Shown here one piece after another: positions 1 through 9,772 of a DNA stretch of 64,000 nt (within the stretch, counting starts at the first letter, position 1; every line of letters begins with the position of its first letter). Below the pieces are notes generated by a model. The model ran no database searches. It was not told the DNA's origin and was given only the letters and a program-made list of their open reading frames with translations. This DNA is from Allorhizobium pseudoryzae (GTDB lineage Bacteria > Pseudomonadota > Alphaproteobacteria > Rhizobiales > Rhizobiaceae). Location of the stretch: positions 1,116,001 to 1,180,000 of the forward strand of contig NZ_CP049241.1 in assembly GCF_011046245.1 (NCBI RefSeq), read 5' to 3'. The position numbers and the translations under genes are program-made.

Positions 1-1636
1 CGGTCCAGCGGGAGACGACATGGGCAATGGCATCCGGATTGACGACCTCCTGCACCATGGACGAACCGGAAACGTCGCGCTCCTCGGCTTCCTTCAGCGC
101 CTTTTCCAGATTCGGAATGACGCCGTAGGTCAGCTCGCCGGCGCGCTGATATTCCCCCTTGCGCTGGGCGATCGCAAGATCGTTGCGGGCCTCATCCAGC
201 TGGCGCTTCAGGTCAGCCGCAAGGCCAAGCTTCTGCTTTTCCGCCTGCCAGCGGGCCGTCAGTGCATCGGCCTGTTCTTCCAGCGAGGCAAGTTCACCCT
301 CCAGACGGGCCAGACGGTCGGCGGACGCCGTGTCGGTCTCCTTCTTCAGGGCTTCGCGCTCGATCTTAAGCTGAATGATGCGGCGGTCGAGCTCGTCCAG
401 TTCCTCGGGCTTGGAATCCACCTGCATGCGCAACCGGGACGCCGCCTCATCCATCAGGTCGATGGCCTTGTCCGGCAGGAAGCGGTCGGTGATGTAGCGG
501 TTGGAGAGCGTCGCGGCCGCCACCAGCGCGGAATCGGAGATCCGCACCTTGTGGTGCTGCTCGTATTTTTCCTTGAGGCCGCGCAGGATGGAAATCGTGT
601 CCTCCACCGTCGGCTCGTCCACCATCACCGGCTGGAAACGACGGGCGAGCGCCGGGTCCTTTTCCACATGCTTGCGATATTCATCGAGCGTCGTGGCCCC
701 CACGCAGTGCAATTCGCCGCGCGCAAGCGCCGGCTTCAGCAGGTTGGAGGCGTCCATTGCGCCATCGGCCTTGCCGGCACCGACCAGCGTGTGCATCTCG
801 TCGATGAAGAGAATGATCTCGCCGTTTTCCGACTGCACTTCGTTGAGCACGCTTTTGAGCCGCTCCTCGAATTCGCCGCGATATTTCGCACCGGCAATCA
901 GCGCGCCCATGTCGAGCGCCATCAGCTTCTTGTCCTTGAGGCTCTCCGGCACGTCGCCATTGACGATGCGCAGCGCCAAGCCTTCGGCGATCGCCGTCTT
1001 GCCGACGCCCGGTTCACCGATGAGGACCGGATTGTTCTTCGTGCGGCGCGACAACACCTGGATCGTGCGGCGAATTTCGTCGTCGCGGCCGATGACGGGG
1101 TCGAGCCGGCCTTCGCGGGCTTCCGCCGTCAGGTCGCGGGCGAACTTCTTCAGCGCGTCAAAGCCCTGTTCGGCATTGGCGCTGTCAGCGGTGCGGCCCT
1201 TGCGGATGTCGTTGATCACCTGGTTGAGACCCTGGGCGGAGACGCCGGCCTTCTTCAGGCTAGCCGCCGTCGAGGCAGAGCTTTCGATCGCCAGCGCCAA
1301 AAGCAGTCGTTCCACGGTAACGAAGCTGTCGCCGGCCTTCTTGGCCGCCTCTTCCGCCGTGGAAAAAACCTTGGCAAGCGGCTGCGCCAGATAGACCTGG
1401 CCATTGCCGCCGGACACTTTCGGGAGCTTGGCCAGTGCTGCATCATTGGCAAGCCGGGCTTCCTTGGCATTGCCGCCGGCCCGCTCGATGAGCGAGGCGG
1501 CCATGCCCTGGTCGTCGTCCAGCAGCACCTTCAGCACATGTTCGGGGGTAAACTGCTGATGCCCTTCGGACAGCGCATAGGTCTGGGCCGATTGCAGGAA
1601 ACCGCGAACCCGCTCGGAATATTTCTCGATGTTCAT
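1..1636 (-). CDS. clpB: ATP-dependent disaggregase ClpB (N-terminal 545 residues, cut by window edge)
   Basis: Hsp100 AAA+ chaperone that, with DnaK/DnaJ, threads and refolds aggregated cytosolic proteins after heat stress. Translation begins [12 protein letters not shown], with AAGGAGG 6 bases upstream of the ATG at 1636. The paired Clp N-terminal repeats take about the first 145 residues. The first AAA module has Walker A GEPGVGKT near residue 207 and a Walker B with FIDEMHTL. The long coiled-coil middle domain then runs to the window edge, so the second AAA module lies outside. The full family length is about 865 residues. It follows the DUF4167 gene on the same strand but is separated from it by a terminator, so it probably has its own promoter. 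I could not find a convincing sigma-32 site. Confidence 0.97.
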   Translation of the reverse strand, partial: MNIEKYSERVRGFLQSAQTYALSEGHQQFTPEHVLKVLLDDDQGMAASLIERAGGNAKEARLANDAALAKLPKVSGGNGQVYLAQPLAKVFSTAEEAAKKAGDSFVTVERLLLALAIESSASTAASLKKAGVSAQGLNQVINDIRKGRTADSANAEQGFDALKKFARDLTAEAREGRLDPVIGRDDEIRRTIQVLSRRTKNNPVLIGEPGVGKTAIAEGLALRIVNGDVPESLKDKKLMALDMGALIAGAKYRGEFEERLKSVLNEVQSENGEIILFIDEMHTLVGAGKADGAMDASNLLKPALARGELHCVGATTLDEYRKHVEKDPALARRFQPVMVDEPTVEDTISILRGLKEKYEQHHKVRISDSALVAAATLSNRYITDRFLPDKAIDLMDEAASRLRMQVDSKPEELDELDRRIIQLKIEREALKKETDTASADRLARLEGELASLEEQADALTARWQAEKQKLGLAADLKRQLDEARNDLAIAQRKGEYQRAGELTYGVIPNLEKALKEAEERDVSGSSMVQEVVNPDAIAHVVSRWT

Positions 1637-1805
1637 GTGAACCTCCTTGGATCGCCCTGCCCTTATAAGGCACAGGCCGACAATTGAGATTGAGCTCCCT
1701 CAAAAGGCGAGCCCCGCATCTTCCACCGCAATCCGCATCGGAACCTTGGCGGAAGAAGCATTCTGAGCGTGATATGGGAGGCTGAAGTTTCCGTTTAAAG
1801 ATGGC

Positions 1806-1836
1806 AAAAACAAAAACCCCGGCGATAGCGCCAGGG
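1806..1836 (-). terminator. Rho-independent terminator after the DUF4167 gene
   Basis: On the minus strand an 8-bp stem (1817-1824 with 1829-1836, one G-U pair) closes a CTAT loop and is followed by a T-rich run at 1806-1816. It lies 35 bases after the DUF4167 stop codon and separates that gene from clpB. Confidence 0.85.
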
Positions 1837-1871
1837 TCTTGCAGTCCGTCAATTTTCTGGAAGGGTCAGGC

Positions 1872-2636
1872 TTATTCGCCAGGAACAGCTTCGGCCATGG
1901 CCGGAGCCTCATCGCCGGATGCCTCGCCGCCTTCACCACCTTCGGCGGTGCGACGCGGACGACGCGGGCGGTTGGCAGCAGTGCGGCGACGCGGCTGGCG
2001 CGGAGCGGCTGCCGTCCCCTCTTCCTCGATGGCCACCTCGGCCGGCGTGCCTTCGATCACCGGCTGCGGCCCGCTGCCGTCGATGGCAGGCGCTGCTTCG
2101 GCGACCACCGGCTGGGGACGCGGTTCGCGAGGTTCACGCGGCTCGCGAGGTTCACGCGGCTCGCGCTGTTCCCGAGGCTCGCGCTGTTCCCGGGGTTCCG
2201 ACCGGCGGGACTGCTGCTGCGGTTGCTGGGGTTGAGGCTGCGGCTGCTGCGAGACGTTGACGTTATCGTCCATCTCGTTGCCGTCCATGTCGTCGCCATC
2301 GCGATCGCTGCCGTCATTGCGCTCGTCGCGCTGATAACGCTCCTGCATCTGCGCCTGGGCGGCGGCGATGATGCGGTTGTAATGTTCCGCATGCTGCAGG
2401 TAGTTTTCCGCCATCACGCGGTCACCTGCGCTCTGCGCATCGCGGGCCAAGGTCGCGTATTTTTCGGCAATATGCTGAGCCGTACCGCGGATCTTGATGT
2501 CCGGACCGGAACTGTCGTAGGTCCGGGTTAATGGGTTGGAACCCTTTCGGTTGAAATTGTTACCGCCACCATTGTTGTTGTTATTGTTGTTATTGCCGCG
2601 CCCCCGACCACGCTTGTTCTGCTGTCCTGGCCTCAT
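1872..2636 (-). CDS. DUF4167 domain protein with poly-Asn and Glu-Pro-Arg repeats
   Basis: This 254-residue protein is of unknown function and belongs to a family common in Rhizobiales. I start it at MRPGQQNKRG (ATG 2636), where family members begin. In-frame sequence continues upstream to 2786 but looks non-coding. The conserved DUF4167 domain covers roughly residues 30-95 (GSNPLTRTYDSSGPD... then YLQHAEHYNRII). It is preceded by a basic RGRG stretch and a run of eight Asn. The C-terminal half is disordered, with a Glu-Pro-Arg repeat block, a Pro/Gln-rich run and a basic RRPRRP cluster. The basic RG-rich ends suggest nucleic-acid binding, but that is inference. It lies between prmC and clpB. 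Confidence 0.9.
   Translation of the reverse strand: MRPGQQNKRGRGRGNNNNNNNNGGGNNFNRKGSNPLTRTYDSSGPDIKIRGTAQHIAEKYATLARDAQSAGDRVMAENYLQHAEHYNRIIAAAQAQMQERYQRDERNDGSDRDGDDMDGNEMDDNVNVSQQPQPQPQQPQQQSRRSEPREQREPREQREPREPREPREPREPRPQPVVAEAAPAIDGSGPQPVIEGTPAEVAIEEEGTAAAPRQPRRRTAANRPRRPRRTAEGGEGGEASGDEAPAMAEAVPGE
2118..2198 (-). repeat. In-frame repeat encoding EPR(E/Q)-type units in the DUF4167 gene
   Basis: Eighty-one bases encode a run made only of Glu, Pro, Arg and Gln in short units (EPREQR, later EPR). At DNA level 9- and 18-base units repeat nearly perfectly, so copy number may differ between strains by slippage. Confidence 0.85.
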
Positions 2637-2965
2637 CGATTTTTCACCTGAATTCTCTGTGCTTTGCTGATTAAGGGCCACGCGGCCATGCGGCTTTTCA
2701 AGCCAGAACAAGGCTTCACGTGCCGCGGACAGGTGCGATCCATCCATCCTGCCGCTAGTGGAAGTCAGTTTATGTGATGCACGCACTAGGTAATGTTCAA
2801 CCCTGGAAGCTCCCCTAAGGAGAGCTGCTATCCGGTTGACCTTAACCTGAACGAATCTCCGTTCATTCCCAGCCGCCCAGCGCGTGCCTGCAACCTATCC
2901 CGCTTCATTTGGAAATCCAAGCCTTTTCTTTCGCTTGTGCAAAAGGAGGTAAAGGCAAGGCGGGA
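2637..2965. other. 329-base intergenic region between prmC and the DUF4167 gene
   Basis: I see no credible gene here. It holds a short hairpin at 2808-2826 (8-bp arms, 3-base loop, no T-run) and an inverted repeat of TGAACG and CGTTCA at 2848-2865 with a 6-base spacer. Both could sit in the leader or promoter of the DUF4167 gene. I could not pick out clear -35/-10 elements. Confidence 0.5.
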
Positions 2966-3829
2966 CTATGCTTTGTGCCGTGCGAAGATCAGCGCACGGT
3001 CATTGCCTCCATAGTCGGTTACCGATTCAATCAAAGTATAACCTTGCGTCAGGAAGAGATCCGTAACCGCCTGCTTCTGATCGTAACCGATCTCCAGACC
3101 GATCACGCCATCATCCGACAGGAAAGCCGCAGCACCATTCGCAATCGCGCGATACGCATCAAGACCATCGATGCCTCCATCAAGAGCCAGGTCGGGATCA
3201 AAGATCCGCACGTCCGGCTCCAGTTCGGCGATGATGTCTGTTGTGATATAAGGCGGATTTGACACGATTATGTCAAAGCGGCCCTCGATCTTCGCGAACC
3301 AGTCCGTCTCCACGGTGGCAAAGCGGTCGCTCACCCCATTGAACTGTGCATTGCGGCTTGCCGTTTCAAGGGCGCCGGCCGAGATATCGGCGGCAACACC
3401 GAAAAAATCGGGCAGTTCGCTGAGGAGAGCGATCAGGATCGCCCCCGTTCCCGTCCCAAGGTCGAGCATGCGACCGGGCCGATCTCCAAAAATTGGCCGC
3501 GCATGCCGCAATACCGCATCCACCAGCACCTCCGTATCCGGCCTCGGCTCCAGTGTCTCCGGCGAGAGCATAAACCGCAGGCCGTAGAACTCGCGAAAGC
3601 CGAGGATGCGGTGCACCGGCTCGCGATGGATCCGCCGCACCGCAGCACTGTCGATGCGCTCGATCTCGTCGGCGGACAAAATCCGCTCGCCGTTCAGCAC
3701 CATCTCAGTCGGCGAAAGATCAAGGAGACCCGCAACGAGAACCCGTGCATCGGTCGCCGCATCCGGCAGGCCGGCCTCCGCAAACCGTTTGCGGATGTCT
3801 GCCAGAACTGCCGAAAGCGTTGCTGCCAT
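2966..3829 (-). CDS. prmC: Release factor glutamine methyltransferase PrmC (HemK)
   Basis: Uses S-adenosylmethionine to methylate the glutamine of the GGQ motif in release factors RF1 and RF2, raising termination efficiency. The 287-residue protein has the usual N-terminal helical domain (to about residue 85), the SAM-binding motif LDLGTGTG near 122-129 and the substrate-binding NPPY motif near 191-194. The ATG at 3829 shares one base with the prfA stop codon; an in-frame GTG directly before it is an alternative start. Position directly behind prfA, its substrate gene, is the classic arrangement and implies coupled translation. Confidence 0.96.
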   Translation of the reverse strand: MAATLSAVLADIRKRFAEAGLPDAATDARVLVAGLLDLSPTEMVLNGERILSADEIERIDSAAVRRIHREPVHRILGFREFYGLRFMLSPETLEPRPDTEVLVDAVLRHARPIFGDRPGRMLDLGTGTGAILIALLSELPDFFGVAADISAGALETASRNAQFNGVSDRFATVETDWFAKIEGRFDIIVSNPPYITTDIIAELEPDVRIFDPDLALDGGIDGLDAYRAIANGAAAFLSDDGVIGLEIGYDQKQAVTDLFLTQGYTLIESVTDYGGNDRALIFARHKA

Positions 3830-4908
3830 CACGGCTGTTCGCCAAGTTGCGCCAGTTGTCCGGCCTGGTAATCGGCAATCAGGGCATCGACCAATTCGTC
3901 GATTTCGCCCTCGACCATCCGGTCCAGCTTGTAGAGCGTCAGGTTGATGCGGTGATCGGTGACGCGTCCCTGCGGGAAATTATAGGTGCGGATGCGCTCC
4001 GAGCGATCGCCCGATCCGACCTGGCTCCGGCGGTCGGCGGAACGTTCACTGTCGGCCTTCTGCCGTTCGATATCGTAGAGGCGCGAGCGCAGCACCTGCA
4101 TCGCCTTGGCGCGGTTCTGGTGCTGCGATTTTTCCGAACTCGTCACGATGATGCCCGTCGGCAGGTGGGTGATGCGCACCGCCGAATCGGTCGTGTTGAC
4201 GTGCTGCCCACCGGCGCCGGACGAACGCATTGTGTCGATGCGGATATCCTCCGGGCGGATCTCGATATCGATGTCTTCCGCCTCCGGCAGCACGGCAACG
4301 GTTGCCGCAGACGTGTGGATGCGCCCACTCGCTTCCGTTTCCGGCACGCGCTGCACCCGGTGCACGCCGGATTCGAACTTCAGCTTGGCAAATGCGCCGC
4401 GTCCGCTGATCGTCGCGATGATTTCCTTGTAGCCGCCGGCCTCCCCTTCGGAGGCAGACAGCACCTCGACCTTCCAGCCCTTGGTGGAGGCGAAGCGCTC
4501 GTACATGCGGAAGAGGTCGCCGGCAAACAGCGCCGCCTCGTTGCCGCCGGTACCGGCGCGGATTTCCAGGATCGCGTTCTTCTCGTCGGCCGCATCCTTG
4601 GGCAGCAGCAGGATCTGCATGTCCTGTTCCAACGCCTCGACCCGCTCCTGCGCATCCGGCAGTTCCAGTTCGGCCAGTTCCCGCATCTCGCGGTCGGTGC
4701 CCTTGTCGCCCAGGAGCGTCTTCAGGTCGGAGATTTCCGCCAGCACCTTCTCGTATTCACGAATCTTGGCAACGAGCGGCTGCAGTTCGGAATATTCGGA
4801 GGCGAGCTTCACATAGACATCCGCCGCCGGACCTTCGGACATGCGTGCCTCGATCTCGCCAAACCGGCGTTCCAGTTCACGCATTTTTTCGACAGGAAGC
4901 TTCGCCAC
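3829..4908 (-). CDS. prfA: Peptide chain release factor 1
   Basis: RF1 recognises UAA and UAG stop codons in the ribosomal A site and triggers peptide release. The 359-residue length is typical. The GGQ motif occurs as [11 protein letters not shown] start at GTG 4908 ([12 protein letters not shown]), which gives the family N-terminus and follows a GGAG element; in-frame sequence further upstream overlaps ptsP and is not RF1-like. It is expressed with ptsP (29-base gap) and overlaps prmC by one base. Confidence 0.97.
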   Translation of the reverse strand: MAKLPVEKMRELERRFGEIEARMSEGPAADVYVKLASEYSELQPLVAKIREYEKVLAEISDLKTLLGDKGTDREMRELAELELPDAQERVEALEQDMQILLLPKDAADEKNAILEIRAGTGGNEAALFAGDLFRMYERFASTKGWKVEVLSASEGEAGGYKEIIATISGRGAFAKLKFESGVHRVQRVPETEASGRIHTSAATVAVLPEAEDIDIEIRPEDIRIDTMRSSGAGGQHVNTTDSAVRITHLPTGIIVTSSEKSQHQNRAKAMQVLRSRLYDIERQKADSERSADRRSQVGSGDRSERIRTYNFPQGRVTDHRINLTLYKLDRMVEGEIDELVDALIADYQAGQLAQLGEQP

Positions 4909-4937
4909 CCTACAGGACTCCGATTTTTCTTGTTGTT

Positions 4938-7211
4938 CTAGACGGGTATGTTGTTGGCCTGAGCGAAGGCGACCAGCAGGTCGCGCACGGAGGCAATCGA
5001 GGTGTGATCGTCGAGCGCACGGTTCAGGTCTTCCGCCAGCAGTCCCGCATCGAGCCCGAGCAGCATCGCCTTCACCGGCCCGATCGAGGTCGGCGTCATG
5101 GACACGGAGCGGAAACCGAGGCCGATCAGCGCCATGGCCGACAAGGGCTTGCTCGCCATCTCGCCGCACAGCGTCAGCGGCGTCTTGTTGCGCTCGGCCG
5201 CCCGGACGATATCGCGCAGGATTCGGAGGAACGGCTTGCCGAGAATATCGAACCGGTCGGAGACGCGCGCATTGCCGCGATCGGATGCCATCATGAACTG
5301 GAAGAGGTCGTTCGACCCGACGGAGACGAAATCCACCTCCTGCATCAGTTCATCCAGCTGCCACATCAGCGCCGGCACTTCCAGCATGGCACCGAATTGC
5401 AGCTTGCGCGGCAGCTGATGGCCGAACTTCGACAGATGCTGCACTTCCTTCTGCATCAACTCGCGCACCGCCCGGATTTCGGAGACCTCCGTCACCATCG
5501 GCAGCATCATCTTCAGCTGCGTGCCGGCAGATGCCCGCAGCAGGGCGCGCAGCTGGGTGCGCAACAGGCCCGGCCGGTCGAGCGACAGGCGGATTGCCCG
5601 CCAGCCAAGCGCCGGATTTTCCTCTTCCTGGCTGCGGAAATAGGACACCACCTTGTCGCCACCGATGTCGAGCGTGCGGAAAGTCACCGGATGGCCGGCG
5701 GTCTGGCGCAGAACATTGCGATAGAAGGCTTCCTGCTCCTCCAGCTTCGGCATCTTGGAGGCGATCATGAACTGCAGTTCGGTGCGGAACAGCCCGATCC
5801 CGTCCGCGCCCGATTCCGCCAGCTGCGGCAGGTCGACGATCAGGCCGGCATTCATCAGCAGGCTCACCCGCTGGCCGTCCTTGGTGACCGGATCGACATC
5901 GCGCAACGCCCGGAACTGTTCCTGCCGTTTCGCCCTCAGGCGAACCTTTTCCTCGTAAGCCTTCACCAGATCGGCAACGGGGCGCAGATGCACCTGCCCG
6001 TCGTCGCCGTCGATGATGGCCGCGTCACCGTTTTCGGCGAGCGCCACGACACCCGTAGCCTGGCCGAGCACCGGAATGCCCATGGCACGCGCGACGATGA
6101 CGACATGGCTGGTCACCGCGCCATCTTCGAGCACGAGGCCGCGCAGGTTGGCACGCGGATAATCGAGAAGTTCCGCCGCGCCCATCGCCCGCGCAAAGAT
6201 GATTGCATCCGTCGGGAAGCCTTCATCGAAGGCACGGCCGGAAAAGCCGGTCAGCTGGCGCAGCAGGCGGTTCGCCAGATCATCGAAATCATGCATGCGC
6301 TCGCGCAGGTACGGATCGGTCAGGCGCATCATGCGCGCCTTGGTGTCGCTCTGCACCTTTTCGACCGCCGCTTCCGCCGTCAGACCGTTGCGGATCGCCT
6401 CTTCCATGCGCCGCACCCAGCCCTGGTCGTGGGCAAACATGCGGTAGGTCTCAAGAACCTCGCGGTGCTCGCCTTCCTGAGCCACCTCGCGGCGCGACAG
6501 CATGTCGTCGATCGACAGCCGCAGCGAACCGATCGCATCGGCCAGCCGGTGGATTTCCCGGTCCGCATCGTCGTTCAGGAGATTGGTGACGACGACGCGC
6601 GGTTCGTGCAGCACGACGTGTCCGAGGCCGATGCCTTCGTTATAGCCATCCCCCTCGATGGTGATCGCCCGGGTCAGATCCAGCTCCAGGCCGGGCTGGG
6701 TAATCTTCTTCAATTCTCCGGTGGCAATCATCTCGGCGATCAGCATGGCAGTCGTTTCCATCGCCTCTACCTCGTCTTCGCGGTAGTTGCGCTGTGCCTT
6801 GTTCTGAACGACGAGAACGCCCAAAGTGCGACCGGCTCGGAGGATCGGCACACCAAGGAAGGAATGGTAGATTTCTTCGCCCGTCTCCGGCAGGTAGCGG
6901 AAGGCCGGGTGCGATTGCGCATCGGACAGATTGAGCGGTTGCGCGGACGCGGCGATCGTGCCGACGAGGCCCTGGCCCATTTTCAGCTGGGCGAGGTGGA
7001 CGGCATCCTTGTTGAGACCTTCCGTGGCATAGAGTTCGAGAACGCCGTCGGAACGCAGAACGTAGACCGAGCACACCTCGGCCACCATGTTGCTGGCTAT
7101 CTGGCTGACGATCCGGTCTAGCCGGTCTTGCGGCTCCAGGGGCTCCGCCATCAGTTCCCGAAGCCGTCTCAGCAGGACGCGCGGGCCTGCCGACAGGTCT
7201 CTCATCGGCAT
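4938..7211 (-). CDS. ptsP: Nitrogen PTS enzyme I (PEP-protein phosphotransferase, EI-Ntr)
   Basis: First kinase of the nitrogen-related phosphotransfer chain; it takes phosphate from PEP and passes it to NPr and then EIIA-Ntr, linking nitrogen and carbon status to regulation. The 757-residue protein starts with a GAF domain (about 1-150), which sets EI-Ntr apart from sugar EI. Then come the EI N-domain, the phosphohistidine segment [13 protein letters not shown] and a PEP-binding barrel with [11 protein letters not shown] and [15 protein letters not shown] chose ATG 7211 because GGGAG lies 5 bases upstream; ATG 7205 (MRDLSAGP) is also possible. It is followed by prfA and preceded by lysC, the usual alphaproteobacterial order. 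Confidence 0.96.
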   Translation of the reverse strand: MPMRDLSAGPRVLLRRLRELMAEPLEPQDRLDRIVSQIASNMVAEVCSVYVLRSDGVLELYATEGLNKDAVHLAQLKMGQGLVGTIAASAQPLNLSDAQSHPAFRYLPETGEEIYHSFLGVPILRAGRTLGVLVVQNKAQRNYREDEVEAMETTAMLIAEMIATGELKKITQPGLELDLTRAITIEGDGYNEGIGLGHVVLHEPRVVVTNLLNDDADREIHRLADAIGSLRLSIDDMLSRREVAQEGEHREVLETYRMFAHDQGWVRRMEEAIRNGLTAEAAVEKVQSDTKARMMRLTDPYLRERMHDFDDLANRLLRQLTGFSGRAFDEGFPTDAIIFARAMGAAELLDYPRANLRGLVLEDGAVTSHVVIVARAMGIPVLGQATGVVALAENGDAAIIDGDDGQVHLRPVADLVKAYEEKVRLRAKRQEQFRALRDVDPVTKDGQRVSLLMNAGLIVDLPQLAESGADGIGLFRTELQFMIASKMPKLEEQEAFYRNVLRQTAGHPVTFRTLDIGGDKVVSYFRSQEEENPALGWRAIRLSLDRPGLLRTQLRALLRASAGTQLKMMLPMVTEVSEIRAVRELMQKEVQHLSKFGHQLPRKLQFGAMLEVPALMWQLDELMQEVDFVSVGSNDLFQFMMASDRGNARVSDRFDILGKPFLRILRDIVRAAERNKTPLTLCGEMASKPLSAMALIGLGFRSVSMTPTSIGPVKAMLLGLDAGLLAEDLNRALDDHTSIASVRDLLVAFAQANNIPV

Positions 7212-7292
7212 ATCCACTCCCGAATCTAAAATAACCACATCCGGAAGATGATGCGCCGCCCGTTCAGGCGACGCAACTGCGCCGGTACGATA

Positions 7293-8567
7293 TCAACTCT
7301 TATCGAGACCATAAGCGGAATGCAAAGTGCGAACCGCAAGTTCGGAATAGGCGCCATCGATCAGGATCGAGATCTTGATCTCGGAGGTGGTGATGGCGCG
7401 GATGTTGATCCCCTTGTCGGCCAGCGCCTTGAAGGCGGTGGCGGCAACGCCGGCGTGGGACCGCATGCCGATACCGACGACCGAGACCTTGCAGAGGCCG
7501 GTTTCGTTCTGCACCACGTCGAAGCCGATCTTCGCCTTGTTCTCATCCAGAACCTTCATGGCCTTTTCGACGTCGCCGAACGGCACGGTGAAGGTCATGT
7601 CGGTCTTGGAACCGTCCTCGGAAATGTTCTGGACGATCATGTCGACATTGATGTGCGATTCCGCCAGCGGGCCGAAGATGGCCGCCGAAACGCCCGGCCG
7701 GTCGGCAACGCGACGCAACGAAATCTGCGCTTCATCCTTGGCATAGGCGATGCCGGTAACGACTTCCTGTTCCACGATCTCTTCCTCGTCGCAAATCAAA
7801 GTACCGGGCGGGTTGATGAGGTCGCCCATGCCCGGTGCATCGGGATCCTCGAAACTGGACCGAACGAAGGTGCGCACCTTGTGCACCATGGCAAGCTCGA
7901 CGGAACGAACCTGTAGCACCTTGGCGCCCAGCGATGCCATTTCCAGCATTTCTTCGAACGAAATCTTCTTCATGCGCCGCGCCTTCGGCACGATGCGCGG
8001 ATCGGTCGTGTAGACGCCATCGACATCCGTGTAGATGTCGCACCGGTCCGCCTTGACCGCGGCCGCGATGGCAACCGCCGACGTATCGGAACCGCCGCGG
8101 CCGAGTGTCGCGATACGGTTGTCCGGACCAAGGCCCTGGAAGCCGGCGACGACCGCGACTTGGCCCTCGCCCATGCGGCGGATGATGTCGGAGCCGTCGA
8201 TATCGAGAATGCGGGCAGCGCCGTGGGCATTGTCGGTGCGGATCGGGATCTGCCAGCCCTGCCAGGAGCGGGCATTGATGCCCATCGACTGCAGCGCAAT
8301 CGCGAGCAGTCCGGAGGTCACCTGCTCGCCGGAGGCCACCACGGCATCATATTCGCGGGCATCGTAGAAGGGCGAGCTGGCGCCGGTCACCTTCGGGGTA
8401 TCCTGTACCCAACCGACGAGTTCATTCGTCTTGCCGGACATGGCGGAAACGACGACGGCCACTTCATGACCGGCATCGACCTCGCGTTTCACATGGCGCG
8501 CCACATTATGAATGCGTTCGAGATTGGCGACCGACGTGCCGCCGAACTTCATGACAATGCGTGCCAT
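7293..8567 (-). CDS. lysC: Aspartate kinase
   Basis: Phosphorylates aspartate, the committed step to lysine, methionine, threonine and diaminopimelate. The 424-residue monofunctional enzyme begins MARIVMKFGGTSVAN, containing the kinase KFGGTS motif. The C-terminal third carries the tandem ACT domains that normally bind inhibitory amino acids. Start ATG 8567 gives the family N-terminus; upstream in-frame codons fall in a structured leader. The ribosome-binding sequence AAAGGTGG is 12 bases from the ATG and lies inside the closing helix of that leader, so translational control is plausible. lysA, the last lysine-pathway enzyme, is at 39 kb. Confidence 0.97.
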   Translation of the reverse strand: MARIVMKFGGTSVANLERIHNVARHVKREVDAGHEVAVVVSAMSGKTNELVGWVQDTPKVTGASSPFYDAREYDAVVASGEQVTSGLLAIALQSMGINARSWQGWQIPIRTDNAHGAARILDIDGSDIIRRMGEGQVAVVAGFQGLGPDNRIATLGRGGSDTSAVAIAAAVKADRCDIYTDVDGVYTTDPRIVPKARRMKKISFEEMLEMASLGAKVLQVRSVELAMVHKVRTFVRSSFEDPDAPGMGDLINPPGTLICDEEEIVEQEVVTGIAYAKDEAQISLRRVADRPGVSAAIFGPLAESHINVDMIVQNISEDGSKTDMTFTVPFGDVEKAMKVLDENKAKIGFDVVQNETGLCKVSVVGIGMRSHAGVAATAFKALADKGINIRAITTSEIKISILIDGAYSELAVRTLHSAYGLDKS

Positions 8568-8580
8568 AACCGACCAAAAC

Positions 8581-8680
8581 CACCTTTTCGCACACCCGAT
8601 CCCGGGATGCCGCTTCAAACACGGGTCGCCCCGGCCTTGAAAGACCGGGGCTTTTGCGGCGTCCTCTTAGCGAAAAGGTG
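8581..8680 (-). promoter_or_regulatory. Structured 5' leader of lysC (candidate cis-regulatory RNA)
   Basis: Read on the minus strand, these 100 bases are closed by a perfect 11-bp helix (8670-8680 with 8581-8591). Inside is a strong hairpin at 8628-8651 (7 perfect G-C-rich pairs, extendable to 10) and a third helix ACCCG/CGGGT. GCCGC (in 8656-8662) could instead pair with GCGGC (near 8610), giving an alternative fold. The 3' arm of the outer helix contains the lysC ribosome-binding site. There is no T-run, so it is not a standard terminator for lysC control. I do not recognise a known riboswitch class. It could also be the 3' end of the upstream SH3 transcript. Confidence 0.5.
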
Positions 8681-8764
8681 TTGAAGGCGCAATGGCGATA
8701 TGAGCCGACGCGGTACGCTGCCGCTCCACGTCATGCGGCACCTGCGCCTGCAAGAGCGGCAGGC

Positions 8765-9514
8765 TCACCGTCCGGGCGGCGAGCAGGGACGATCCGGTGT
8801 GCAACCGTCGAAACCCGGCGGCGGGCCGCGGCGGTCATCGGGACGAGCCCCCTCTTCCCACCGGCGACGATCCCGCTCGCCATCACCGCGATTGTCCCAG
8901 TTGCCGTCCTGTCGATCCCGCCAGTTGCGGTCCCCGCGCGGATCACCGCGGTCGTCGCCGCCGCGGTTGTCGTATCGGTAGCGGTCGTCCAGGCGATACC
9001 GGTCATCATACCGATACCGTCCGTCCTCGCGGTAGCGGTTCGGATCGCGGATCGGGTCGTCGCGCCGGCTGTCGTAATAGCGCGGCGGCGGCGGCACTTC
9101 GCGACGATAGTCCCAGCCTCTCCAGCGATCCCGTTCACGGTAGAAATCACGGTCTCGGTAGTAGCGCTGCCAATAGGTATCCACGTCGAAGGTGATCGTC
9201 GGAATGCCGAGCGGACGGTAATATTGCGGATCCACATAGACCCGGCGCTGCTGGTAGCCCGCCTGGATATAGCTGCCGGACACCCAGCCGCGGCCGCGCG
9301 CAAACGAGACGTCGCACCAGTTCACATTGTTGAGGCACCCGTGGATGACGATCGGCGCGCCCGCGGGCACGACGACGACCGCCGGATACCGTGTGCTCGG
9401 GCCGGACCGCATGTTGACATTGGTCGTTGCAAAGCCGTTCGTGGCGGCATTGGCGACCGCCGGCAGCGCAAGCAGAAGGCCCGCCGCCAGCATGTTCAGG
9501 ATTTGACGTTTCAC
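8765..9514 (-). CDS. Secreted SH3-domain protein with Arg/Asp/Tyr-rich tail
   Basis: The 249-residue protein starts at GTG 9514 (VKRQILNMLAAG), six bases after a perfect AGGAGG. Residues 1 to about 22 form a Sec signal peptide ending AVANA. A bacterial SH3 domain follows (NVNMRSGPSTRYPAV... to GRGWVSGSYI), a fold often used for cell-wall or protein binding in the periplasm. From about residue 100 the sequence becomes highly charged and low-complexity, built from R, D, Y, W and G with repeated DRYR-like units, and ends in a Cys-containing Pro-rich tail. A stem-loop at 9546-9567 lies in its 5' leader. Its function is not known to me. Confidence 0.9.
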   Translation of the reverse strand: MKRQILNMLAAGLLLALPAVANAATNGFATTNVNMRSGPSTRYPAVVVVPAGAPIVIHGCLNNVNWCDVSFARGRGWVSGSYIQAGYQQRRVYVDPQYYRPLGIPTITFDVDTYWQRYYRDRDFYRERDRWRGWDYRREVPPPPRYYDSRRDDPIRDPNRYREDGRYRYDDRYRLDDRYRYDNRGGDDRGDPRGDRNWRDRQDGNWDNRGDGERDRRRWEEGARPDDRRGPPPGFDGCTPDRPCSPPGR

Positions 9515-9772
9515 ACCCAACCTCCTGGGATCTGATCTTTTTCTTGTGACGTCCCTTCGGGCGTCACACGCACGTGAAATTCGGGTTTTTTCATGTCGCT
9601 CGTCAGCCCGCCGCGTCAAGATGCCGGACGATTGATCCGCGCGAGGAGGACGGGAGTAGTGTCGGGAATGATGGACAATCCACGACCGGCAGCTCGTGCG
9701 ACACTGCGGCAGGCTTGACAAGCAAGGGCCTTAGGCCGACTTCAAGCCTTGAGACGAACAAGGAGATGAACG

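Noticed and set aside
20..1687. Long plus-strand open frame opposite clpB
   Set aside because: It is the antisense shadow of clpB in GC-rich DNA; the minus-strand product matches ClpB throughout. The same applies to other long antisense frames, for example opposite ptsP, secA, cobT and DUF4175.
1637..1700. Possible sigma-32 promoter for clpB (CTTATA near 1652)
   Set aside because: No CTTGAA-type -35 element lies at the required distance, so the match is too weak to report as a feature.
2118..2198. Short direct repeats as a CRISPR-like array
   Set aside because: Units are 9-18 bases, contiguous, in frame and inside the DUF4167 gene; there are no spacers.
2848..2865. TGAACG/CGTTCA inverted repeat as a LexA box
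   Set aside because: Alphaproteobacterial SOS boxes are direct repeats (GTTC-N7-GTTC); this is an inverted repeat with a different spacing.
8628..8651. Hairpin followed by CTTTTG as a plus-strand terminator
   Set aside because: No plus-strand gene lies upstream, and the hairpin nests inside a larger minus-strand structure that explains it better.
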